NCBI GenBank assembly: GCA_023389295.1
Contig: JAEWEO010000290.1
Span: forward strand, 1 to 8,972
Direction: 5' to 3'
Length of the DNA stretch: 8,972 nucleotides
Source of the DNA: Bacillota bacterium
GTDB taxonomy: Bacteria; Bacillota; Clostridia; Lachnospirales; Lachnospiraceae
The notes below the pieces were generated by a model. It saw only the letters and a program-made list of their open reading frames with translations, did not search any database and had not been told where the DNA came from. Both the position numbers and the translations under genes were made by a program. Shown here one piece after another: positions 1 through 5,598 of this stretch (the stretch's first letter is position 1; each line of letters starts with the position of its first letter).

Positions 1-197
1 CAGATGCAGTGATAGCAAATGTTAATAACAACGATACAATTCTTAATAAGACCTCGGCTACAGCTATGCCCTTTGATACAGCTAAGATGGATAATATTAC
101 AGTTACTGCCGGCCAATATATCACTATATTTGAATTAAAAGCAGGTAATATTGTGAAATACGAGAGTATACTCATGACAGATTATTTGAAACAATGA
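1..197 (+). CDS. C-terminal end of an unrecognised protein (5' partial)
   Basis: The reading frame is open from the left edge of the window and ends at a TGA at 195-197, so this is probably the last 65 or so residues of a longer protein. A GTG at position 9 could be read as a start, but the frame continues upstream of it and no Shine-Dalgarno sequence is visible, so a truncated gene is more likely. The visible part is rich in Asn, Thr and beta-branched residues, with alternating hydrophobic stretches (ITVTAGQYITIFELKAG). That suggests a beta-sandwich-like C-terminal domain of the kind found at the end of secreted or surface proteins, which is inference only. There is no membrane anchor or sorting signal at the C terminus. 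The 13-14 bp tandem repeat array begins over its stop codon. I do not recognise the family. Confidence 0.55.
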   Translation, partial: DAVIANVNNNDTILNKTSATAMPFDTAKMDNITVTAGQYITIFELKAGNIVKYESILMTDYLKQ

Positions 198-383
198 CCG
201 TAAAACCATGACTGAAAGCTATGATAGAAAAACTATAACCGTAGAGCTACGACAGAAAACAATGACAGAAAACAATAACTGAAAAGCTATAACTGTTAAG
301 CTACAATTGTAAAACTATGATGGAAATATATATCAATAAACTTTTCGTGATTAAGCTACGATTGTAAATCATAAGATAAATAG
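194..383. repeat. degenerate 13-14 bp tandem repeat array
   Basis: From 194 to about 316 the sequence divides cleanly into nine consecutive units of 13 or 14 bp, beginning at 194, 208, 221, 235, 249, 262, 275, 289 and 303. The approximate consensus is ATRACNGTAAARCT. Examples are ATGACCGTAAAACC, ATAACCGTAGAGCT, ATAACTGTTAAGCT and ACAATTGTAAAACT. The phase decays through 317-357 and reappears in ACGATTGTAAATC at 358 and ATAAGATAAATAG at 371. The sub-motif AGCTAYRA recurs at 217, 245, 285, 299 and 354, with spacings of 28, 40, 14 and 55, all near multiples of about 13.7. The units are not a multiple of three and stops occur in every frame, so this is not a coding repeat. It lies between the stop of the upstream gene and the glycosyltransferase. 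Its function is unknown. Confidence 0.75.
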
Positions 384-424
384 TGGTCTAAGATACATAA
401 GTTATCGGACAGAATGGAGTTTTT

Positions 425-1453
425 ATGATAACCGTAAGTATTTGTATGATTGTTAAAAATGAAGAAGAGGTCCTCGCCAGATGCTTAGACTCCATTAAGG
501 ATCTGGCTGAGGAAATCATAATTGTAGATACAGGTTCAACAGATCGAACGAAGGAGATAGCTGCAAAATATACGGATAAAATCTATGATTTTAGCTGGAT
601 TAATGATTTTTCAGCTGCAAGAAACTATTCCTTTTCCAAGGCCACCATGGATTATATTTATGTGGCAGATGCCGATGAGGTGATGGATGAAGAGAATCAA
701 AGACGTTTTCGAGATTTAAAGCAATGCATAATGCCTGAGATTGAGATAGTTCAAATGAAGTATAAAAACCAGCTTACCTTTAATACTACCTATAATTTTG
801 ATGAAGAATATAGGCCCAAGTTGTATAAAAGGATAAGAACCTTCAAGTGGGAAGAAGCAATTCATGAGAACGTTCGGTTAGCTCCTGTTATCTATGATAG
901 TGATATTGTAATCAATCATTTGCCTACCTCGAATCATGCAGGAAGAGACTTTGAAAGCTTTTTAAGAGTAATTGATCTAGAAGGAAAGTTATCAAAAAGA
1001 CTGTTTCGAATGTATGCAAGAGAATTATTTATAGCAGGTGAAGATCAGGATTTTATGAAGGCATTTCCCTATTTTAAAGAATTCGCAGATCTGGAAGTGT
1101 ATGATGAGGAAGAACGAAAAATTTGTGAATGTATCTTAACAAAATGTTCCCTTCTTCAAAATGATGTGATAGGGCTTATGAAATATAGCCTTAAAAATAT
1201 AGCAGATGGCAAGGCAAGCGCAGAGGTATGTTATTTTCTTGGAGAGTATTTTCTTGGAGTAGGTGATTATAAGGAAGCGATTATTTGGTACTATAATGCA
1301 GCATATGAAGCTGAATGTGAACTGAATATCCATTACGCAGGTGACTACCCCTTAAAACGTCTGGCAGAATGTTATCACTTTCTAGGTAATGAGGAACAGG
1401 AAATAGCCTTCCAGTCGATTTTTGATGCTTGGAGTATAGAGAATAAGGGGTGA
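425..1453 (+). CDS. family 2 glycosyltransferase with C-terminal TPR-like helices
   Basis: This 342-residue protein is predicted to move a sugar from a nucleotide-sugar donor to an acceptor, probably in the cytoplasm. The GT-A fold signatures are clear: the N-terminal strand MITVSICMIVKNEE, DTGSTDRT at residues 35-42, the W-x-x-DFSAARN segment at 58-67, the metal-binding DADE at 82-85, and the LYK...W...IHE block at 133-148. This pattern is typical of the branch that includes SunS-like and other TPR-bearing protein glycosyltransferases. Residues from about 190 are helical, with one convincing TPR-like hairpin at about 266-295. No signal peptide or membrane segment is seen. The ATG at 425 follows GGAG at 415-418. 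The gene is separated by three bases from the downstream Maf-like gene, so the two are almost certainly co-translated. The acceptor cannot be told from sequence; a protein acceptor such as flagellin is suggested by the neighbour. Confidence 0.85.
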   Translation: MITVSICMIVKNEEEVLARCLDSIKDLAEEIIIVDTGSTDRTKEIAAKYTDKIYDFSWINDFSAARNYSFSKATMDYIYVADADEVMDEENQRRFRDLKQCIMPEIEIVQMKYKNQLTFNTTYNFDEEYRPKLYKRIRTFKWEEAIHENVRLAPVIYDSDIVINHLPTSNHAGRDFESFLRVIDLEGKLSKRLFRMYARELFIAGEDQDFMKAFPYFKEFADLEVYDEEERKICECILTKCSLLQNDVIGLMKYSLKNIADGKASAEVCYFLGEYFLGVGDYKEAIIWYYNAAYEAECELNIHYAGDYPLKRLAECYHFLGNEEQEIAFQSIFDAWSIENKG

Positions 1454-1456
1454 AGC

Positions 1457-2371
1457 ATGAAGGATAACATTCAAAAGATATTTGATCAAAACAAGAAGCT
1501 TCTGGGTGATATGGACCTCGTAATTCTTTACTTCAGGGAGCAGAAATATGAGAAAGCCCTTGGATTATTGGGTAACTCCATTGATCAGGTGAAAGTAATT
1601 ATTGAGGCTATCGTAACGGATAGAGATTATTTTACTAAGGTGTCGACTGATTCTGTGCTGGAGATGCTGTCAGGAATTTTAAAAGCCAATAAAAACAGAG
1701 ACTTCATTTTGCTAGCAGATTTACTTGAGTTACAATTAATTAGCTTTCTCATCGGAGTCCAAGAATTAATTATCAGTAAAGAAGAGATTATATTTGACGA
1801 AGATAATTATAGTGAATGTATCCAATTGCTGTTAGAAAAGGGATATGGCTTCTCATCAAACCTAAGAGAGATAGATACCACTAATCTTCTAAAAAGTGGT
1901 TACCGGATAGAGTTTACTTCTTGTGGACATATGACACTTGCTACTGAAAATGAAGGAAATCACTTTTATTTTCACACCAATAATCGGGTTCGTGCAGAAG
2001 CTTTCTCTCTTGCCCGAAGCTGGCATCGTAATGAGGCGAAGAATTACATTATCTATGGATTTGGTATGGGATATCATTTGGATGAACTGTTATCCATTTC
2101 AGAAGATATTGTGATTGATGTTTATGAAGCTGATTTGCATGTAATCCAGCTAGCCTGTGCTTTTGCTAATGTGAAAACATTATTGGAAAGTCGGCGCTTA
2201 CAAATTACCTATGATCCGAATTTTACCGGTTTAAAAGAACGGATTTCTTTGATGCAACCAGATGAAAGATTTTATATTCACTACCCCTCTTATAAAAATA
2301 TAAGAAATGAAGAAGGAAGAAAGTTACTTAACAAAGTTTTTCCTTGGTCAAAGGTCTTAGAGGATTCTTAA
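1457..2371 (+). CDS. short Maf-like protein (motility accessory factor N-terminal domain only)
   Basis: This 304-residue protein has a helical N-terminal part (about 1-110). It is followed by features of the N-terminal domain of Maf (motility accessory factor) flagellin glycosyltransferases: YFHTNNRVRAEAF at about 171-183, the Rossmann-like glycine motif YGFGMGYHLDELL at 200-212, DVYEADLHVIQLA at 221-233, and IHYPSYKNIRN at 274-284. Full-length Maf proteins continue into a catalytic domain (the DUF115, MptE-like region), which is absent here because the frame stops after FPWSKVLEDS. It is therefore either a stand-alone accessory domain or a truncated gene. I saw no continuation of the catalytic domain in the 290 bp downstream. 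Its ATG lies three bases after the glycosyltransferase stop, and AAGGGG inside the end of that gene serves as ribosome binding site. The family call rests on motif recall, not a search. Confidence 0.65.
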   Translation: MKDNIQKIFDQNKKLLGDMDLVILYFREQKYEKALGLLGNSIDQVKVIIEAIVTDRDYFTKVSTDSVLEMLSGILKANKNRDFILLADLLELQLISFLIGVQELIISKEEIIFDEDNYSECIQLLLEKGYGFSSNLREIDTTNLLKSGYRIEFTSCGHMTLATENEGNHFYFHTNNRVRAEAFSLARSWHRNEAKNYIIYGFGMGYHLDELLSISEDIVIDVYEADLHVIQLACAFANVKTLLESRRLQITYDPNFTGLKERISLMQPDERFYIHYPSYKNIRNEEGRKLLNKVFPWSKVLEDS

Positions 2372-2428
2372 ATAAGGTACTTTAAGTATACACTCCTTAT
2401 GTTAGGAGAAGAATACATGAAGAATATT

Positions 2429-2476
2429 GGAGGACAACTTCTCATAATATAGTAGAAGGAAGCCTCCTTTCTTTCT
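2429..2476 (+). terminator. probable intrinsic terminator of the glycosyltransferase/Maf-like operon
   Basis: A two-part hairpin can form: GGAGG (2429-2433) with CCTCC (2463-2467), and inside it CTTCT (2438-2442) with AGAAG (2454-2458). It is followed directly by the T-rich run TTTCTTTCT (2468-2476). The stem is interrupted and the tail contains C, so it is weaker than the ftsH terminator. A shorter alternative stem, AAGGA/TCCTT, ends at the same tail. Confidence 0.5.
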
Positions 2477-2661
2477 AAAAATCTAGATAGGATTCGAGTG
2501 CCGAAAGCAGTTTATAAATATCATACATTAATTTGAACAAATTACCATGTGGATTTTTGATAGCTTTTGACACCCTAGTCTTAGTAGATGATTGCGAAGC
2601 TCGTGATTTATTATGGCAAGGATATTTTATGGGAGGTAGAACCTTCGAGAGGAGAAATGGT
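2477..2661. other. spacer upstream of the lspA-like gene with no recognised gene
   Basis: The frame of the downstream gene is open back to a TTG at 2533, but that start has no ribosome binding site. The extra 43 residues do not resemble a lipoprotein signal peptidase N terminus. A TTGACA sits at 2567-2572 and could be a -35 box, but I see no convincing -10 element 16-18 bp downstream. The promoter of the lspA-like gene is therefore unresolved. Confidence 0.4.
2650..2654 (+). promoter_or_regulatory. ribosome binding site that fixes the lspA-like start
   Basis: AGGAG lies seven bases before the ATG at 2662. This is the ideal spacing and it argues for that start rather than the in-frame TTG at 2533 or the internal ATG at 2629. 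Confidence 0.75.
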
Positions 2662-3144
2662 ATGATCTACATTTTAATCGTAGTTGTCTTTGTGTTGATG
2701 GAACATAAGATAAAAAGCTATATTGATAAGAACAGAAGTCTGGAAGAATGTAAGGAATTGTTTGGTGGTAAAATTATTATTAGAAAATTTTACAATAAGG
2801 GTGCAATGCTGAATTTTATGGAAAACAAAAAGGAGCTTGTAAAGGCCTTTTCCTGTGCTTGCCTTGGCCTATTACTACTCCTATTTGTCTTTGCATTGCC
2901 CGGAAAGAACAATCGCCTATATAAATTGGGTCTATCACTAATTCTTGGTGGCGCTATTAGTAATGTAGCGGATCGTTGTTTCAAGGGACATGTTGTCGAT
3001 TATTTTACTATCAATTATAAGAAGCTCAAAACAGTTATTTTTAATCTGGCTGACTTTGCTATCTTTTTTGGAGCCTTCTTTGTACTATTGTCCTCCGTGC
3101 TTTCTACAATATGCAAGGGAGGCGCCGATAAAGCCATAAAATAA
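2662..3144 (+). CDS. lspA: lipoprotein signal peptidase (signal peptidase II), divergent
   Basis: This 160-residue polytopic membrane protein is predicted to be the aspartyl protease that removes signal peptides from diacylglyceryl-prolipoproteins. Four hydrophobic segments fit the family: about 2-14, 63-80, 87-103 and 126-150. The signature motifs are present. NKGAML at 45-50 stands where the family has N-x-GaAf. GGAISNVADR is at 96-105, VVDYF at 111-115, and FNLADFAI at 127-134. D113 and D131 match the structurally defined catalytic dyad and its 18-residue spacing; N101, D104, R105 and N128 are the other conserved polar residues. Length is normal for the family (150-170). The first motif is atypical (K-G-A-M-L), and the short tail ends in a basic stretch, so this may be a paralogue. 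Its last 60 bp lie within the 3' end of convergent pyrG. Confidence 0.85.
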   Translation: MIYILIVVVFVLMEHKIKSYIDKNRSLEECKELFGGKIIIRKFYNKGAMLNFMENKKELVKAFSCACLGLLLLLFVFALPGKNNRLYKLGLSLILGGAISNVADRCFKGHVVDYFTINYKKLKTVIFNLADFAIFFGAFFVLLSSVLSTICKGGADKAIK

Positions 3145-4704
3145 CGGATGTGGTTTATTCGGTCTTGACTTAAATTCAGGATGCGCCTGTGTCGCTAGAA
3201 ACCAGGGGTGATTCTCAAGCTCAATCATCTCAACGATTCTACCGTCGGGAGAAAGACCGGAAAGCTTCATATGGTTTTTTAGGAATACATTGCGATAGTA
3301 GTTATTTACTTCATAACGGTGACGATGTCTTTCGTGAATGATCTTTTCACCATATAACTTATAAGCAATGCTATTTTCCTCCAGTACACAAGGATAGGAA
3401 CCTAATCTTAAAGTTCCGCCGATATCTTCAATGCCATCTTGCTCCGGCATAAGGTGGATGATAGGATGGGTAGTAGAGGGATCTAATTCTGCACTATGTG
3501 CATCCTCATATCCAAGTACATTTCTTGCAAATTCAACCAATGCCAGCTGCATACCTAAGCATAATCCTAAGAAAGGGATTTTGTTTTCACGGGCGTAGCG
3601 GATGGCATTAATTTTGCCTTCAATACCACGATCACCAAAGCCGCCGGGAACTAGAATACCACAGACACCCTCAAGGAGTTCACTTATATTATCCTTTGTT
3701 AAGGACTCGGAAGGAATCCAACGGATATGAATGGATGCGTGGTTGGCAACTGCACCATGCTTTAAGGATTCCACTACACTTATATAGGCATCATGTAGTT
3801 GTGTATATTTACCGACAAGTGCAACGGTTACAGTTTCTTTCGGATTTTTAAGGTTTTCCACCATATCCTCCCAATCACTAAGATCAGGCTTTGGACAAGG
3901 AAGATCAAGACATGCTAATGTTACATCAGCAATGTGTTCTTTTTCTAAAGCAAGTGGTGCTTCGTAGAGAGAGCTTACATCTAGGTTTTGCAATACATTT
4001 GTACTTGGAACATTGCAAAAGAGTGCAATTTTCTCTTTGATACCTGGGTCAAGGGGATGCTCTGTACGACAAACAATGATATCGGGGCGGATGCCCATGC
4101 CTTGAAGTTCTTTTACGCTTGCCTGGGTAGGTTTGGTCTTCATTTCACCGGAGGCCTTAAGATAAGGAATGAGAGTTACATGGATTAAAGCAACATTATG
4201 GTCACCTACATCCTGACGGAACTGGCGGATCGCCTCTAAGAAGGGTTGGCTTTCAATGTCACCGACAGTACCGCCAACTTCAATGATTGCAATATGCGTA
4301 TCTGTACTTTGATCGTTTCGATAGAAACGGCTCTTGATTTCATTTGTAATATGTGGAATAACCTGAACAGTTCCACCACCGAAATCGCCGCGGCGTTCCT
4401 TTGATAATACGGACCAGTATATTTTACCGGTGGTTACATTGGACATTTTGTCGAGACTCTCATCAATGAATCTCTCATAATGTCCAAGATCTAGGTCAGT
4501 CTCTGCTCCATCATCAGTAACAAATACCTCTCCATGTTGGATTGGGTTCATGGTACCTGGATCAATATTGATATAGGGGTCAAACTTTTGCATGGTCACA
4601 TGATAGCCACGTGCTTTTAATAAACGCCCTAGAGAAGCGGCAGTAATACCTTTACCTAAACCAGATACAACTCCGCCGGTTACAAAGACATACTTAACAG
4701 ACAT
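3085..4704 (-). CDS. pyrG: CTP synthase
   Basis: The 539-residue protein converts UTP to CTP using ATP and glutamine, the final step of de novo pyrimidine nucleotide synthesis, in the cytoplasm. The synthetase domain (about 1-267) opens with KYVFVTGGVVSGLGKG, in which S14-G19 form the P-loop, and contains FDPYINIDPGTMNP (41-54), the DGAETDLDLGHYERF block (65-79) and EVGGTVGDIES (142-152). The class I glutamine amidotransferase domain (about 293-537) has PGGFGDRG (353-360), the nucleophile C382 in GLCLGMQ, and the H508/E510 pair in QAHPEF. Length is normal for the family (about 535-550). The start follows a strong AAGGAGG ribosome binding site. The gene is transcribed alone from a strong promoter through a leader with an attenuator-like structure. 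Its 3' end overlaps the lspA-like gene tail to tail by 60 bp, with no room for a conventional terminator between them. Confidence 0.97.
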   Translation of the reverse strand: MSVKYVFVTGGVVSGLGKGITAASLGRLLKARGYHVTMQKFDPYINIDPGTMNPIQHGEVFVTDDGAETDLDLGHYERFIDESLDKMSNVTTGKIYWSVLSKERRGDFGGGTVQVIPHITNEIKSRFYRNDQSTDTHIAIIEVGGTVGDIESQPFLEAIRQFRQDVGDHNVALIHVTLIPYLKASGEMKTKPTQASVKELQGMGIRPDIIVCRTEHPLDPGIKEKIALFCNVPSTNVLQNLDVSSLYEAPLALEKEHIADVTLACLDLPCPKPDLSDWEDMVENLKNPKETVTVALVGKYTQLHDAYISVVESLKHGAVANHASIHIRWIPSESLTKDNISELLEGVCGILVPGGFGDRGIEGKINAIRYARENKIPFLGLCLGMQLALVEFARNVLGYEDAHSAELDPSTTHPIIHLMPEQDGIEDIGGTLRLGSYPCVLEENSIAYKLYGEKIIHERHRHRYEVNNYYRNVFLKNHMKLSGLSPDGRIVEMIELENHPWFLATQAHPEFKSRPNKPHPLFYGFIGASLAYCRKHGGQ

Positions 4705-4847
4705 CTTTTTCCTCCTTAATTTTTACATGTTTTATTTAAAGTCACCATAATAATAAAGATTAGTTAAGAACCTATTAGTAAATTATGACCCAACAAAGGA
4801 AGATTAATTTACAGCAAATAAGAACTTAACTACTGATTTTTTGCAAT
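4705..4847 (-). other. pyrG 5' leader between the attenuator and the start codon
   Basis: About 140 nt of AT-rich leader separate the U tract of the upstream terminator from the pyrG ATG. It holds the AAGGAGG ribosome binding site immediately before the gene. I found no second convincing sigma-A promoter here, so pyrG expression probably depends on reading through the upstream terminator. Confidence 0.5.
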
Positions 4848-4887
4848 AAAAAAAGCCATCAACCTCCAACATAGCGAGGTTTAAGGC
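4848..4887 (-). terminator. intrinsic terminator in the pyrG leader (attenuator)
   Basis: Read on the minus strand, GCCTTAAACCTC and GAGGTTGATGGC form a 12-position stem with two mismatches and a 9-nt loop (4855-4887), followed at once by seven Us (4848-4854). It lies about 145 bases upstream of the pyrG start and about 85-120 nt downstream of the predicted transcription start. It would therefore stop transcription before the gene unless the hairpin is prevented from forming. Confidence 0.85.
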
Positions 4888-4972
4888 AAAAATGGGTGAA
4901 AACAGCCGGTCGATCCTTAAGGTGGACCTTAAACCTTTTCCGGCTCCCTTGCTGGTATGATGTACAAATTAT
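4848..4972 (-). promoter_or_regulatory. candidate riboswitch/attenuator controlling pyrG, class unknown
   Basis: On the transcript, in order, there is: S1, GCAAGGGAGCCGG (complement of 4940-4952); S2, AGGTTTAAGG (4927-4936); a local hairpin partner CCTTAA (4917-4922); S1', CCGGCT with downstream CCC and TTGC (4886-4909); and S4, CCTTAAACCT (4877-4886), which is the 5' arm of the terminator. S1 pairs with S1' (AGCCGG/CCGGCT, extended by GGG/CCC). S2 can pair either with its local partner (6 bp, 4-nt loop) or with S4 (10 bp, perfect). S2:S4 pairing would destroy the terminator. Because the order is S1-S2-S1'-S4, S1:S1' and S2:S4 together would make an H-type pseudoknot, a form used by several ligand-binding riboswitches. 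There is no T-box, PyrR-loop or other class I recognise. A ligand related to pyrimidines or nitrogen is a guess from the target gene. A free-standing small RNA is the alternative reading. Confidence 0.65.
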
Positions 4973-4977
4973 GGTTT

Positions 4978-5006
4978 AGTATACTACATTTAGTGTCGAA
5001 AGTCAA
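4978..5006 (-). promoter_or_regulatory. sigma-A promoter of pyrG
   Basis: On the minus strand, TTGACT (complement of 5001-5006) and TATACT (complement of 4978-4983) are separated by exactly 17 bp. Transcription should start near 4971-4972 with an A-rich 5' end. That differs from the GGG start needed for the CTP-sensing reiterative transcription known at Bacillus subtilis pyrG. Confidence 0.85.
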
Positions 5007-5428
5007 TTATAAATCTGGACATCCATATAATTACAAAATGAAACGTCTATAAAATTTAGTAAATCAAACATCGATAAAAATCAGACATTTACAGATTTTC
5101 ATCGCCCAAATACTTTGAGAACCTAGATGTAAAAAAATAACGATTAAAAAGTTTATGTCAATGAGAAAGAAATTTTATTTTTCTATAAAAAATATATTTT
5201 CTTTCTAAATGAGATACTATGAACGAGGCTTAGATTTCATTTTGTACTTATTATTTACTTCTCTTATGCAACTATTGTATACAAAATATTTCATATTTCA
5301 TTGAAAAGAATATTTAATTCCTTAAAAATTTGCCGATACTTTAATTGAGTGTAAGTTTTTTTATGTCAGAAATTACAAAAATACTAGGTTGTACACAATT
5401 TAATCACAGAATTTTAAGAACAATTTAA
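5007..5428. other. AT-rich divergent intergenic region between pyrG and ftsH promoters
   Basis: No open reading frame, RNA gene or clear promoter was found in this stretch of about 420 bp beyond the flanking promoters. It contains an imperfect hairpin at 5072-5104. It also has two short near-palindromes of similar form, TTGTATACAA (5275-5284) and TTGTACACAA (5389-5398). A very AT-rich stretch at about 5165-5210 could be an upstream activating or curved region. Confidence 0.5.
5072..5104. repeat. imperfect inverted repeat in the pyrG-ftsH spacer
   Basis: CGATAAAAATC (5072-5082) and GATTTTCATCG (5094-5104) are inverted copies matching at 10 of 11 positions, with an 11-base loop. No U tract follows on either strand, so this is not an intrinsic terminator. 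It could be a protein-binding dyad or chance in AT-rich DNA. Confidence 0.4.
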
Positions 5429-5457
5429 TTGATTTATGGTAAGACTATCAGTATAAT
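5429..5457 (+). promoter_or_regulatory. sigma-A promoter of ftsH
   Basis: TTGATT (5429-5434) and the perfect -10 box TATAAT (5452-5457) are spaced by 17 bp. Transcription should start near 5464, giving an untranslated leader of about 135 nt before the ftsH ATG. Confidence 0.8.
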
Positions 5458-5522
5458 GAGTTATACGGTTAATTGGAAAATACAGTGTGGTTTGAGGAAT
5501 TTTGGGAATCAAGCATACATTT

Positions 5523-5540
5523 TGTATAAACTGTTATACA
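5523..5540. promoter_or_regulatory. perfect inverted repeat in the ftsH leader
   Basis: TGTATAA-ACTG-TTATACA is a perfect 7-bp dyad with a 4-base centre. It lies about 60 bp downstream of the predicted ftsH start site and about 60 bp before the gene. It has the size and symmetry of a repressor operator, but it could equally act as a small RNA hairpin. I cannot assign a regulator. It does not match the CIRCE or CtsR heat-shock operators. Confidence 0.45.
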
Positions 5541-5598
5541 CTAGAGATAAATTTGAGATGTCTTTGGGAGACAAAATTTCTATGAATAGGAGGATTTC

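Noticed and set aside
208..282. 24-codon open frame beginning ATG ACT GAA AGC inside the tandem repeat
   Set aside because: It is a by-product of the repeat units, lacks a ribosome binding site, and the unit length is not a multiple of three.
1136..2077. Minus-strand open frames within the glycosyltransferase and Maf-like genes
   Set aside because: Each is short and antisense to a well supported coding frame; no independent start signals were seen.
2392..2452. Possible small peptide gene starting MLGEEYMKN downstream of the Maf-like gene
   Set aside because: Only 16 codons from the first ATG, no proper ribosome binding site, and it runs into the terminator hairpin.
2533..2661. N-terminal extension of the lspA-like gene from a TTG start
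   Set aside because: No ribosome binding site precedes the TTG. The extension is unlike LspA, while the ATG at 2662 has AGGAG at ideal distance and gives a normal-length protein.
3988..4188. Plus-strand open frame of 66 codons inside pyrG
   Set aside because: Shadow of the pyrG coding strand, with no ribosome binding site or recognisable features.
4848..4972. PyrR-binding loop, T-box or B. subtilis-type GGG slippage as the explanation of the pyrG leader
   Set aside because: No PyrR consensus or T-box sequence is visible, and the promoter predicts an A-rich rather than GGG 5' end. The leader is therefore left unassigned.
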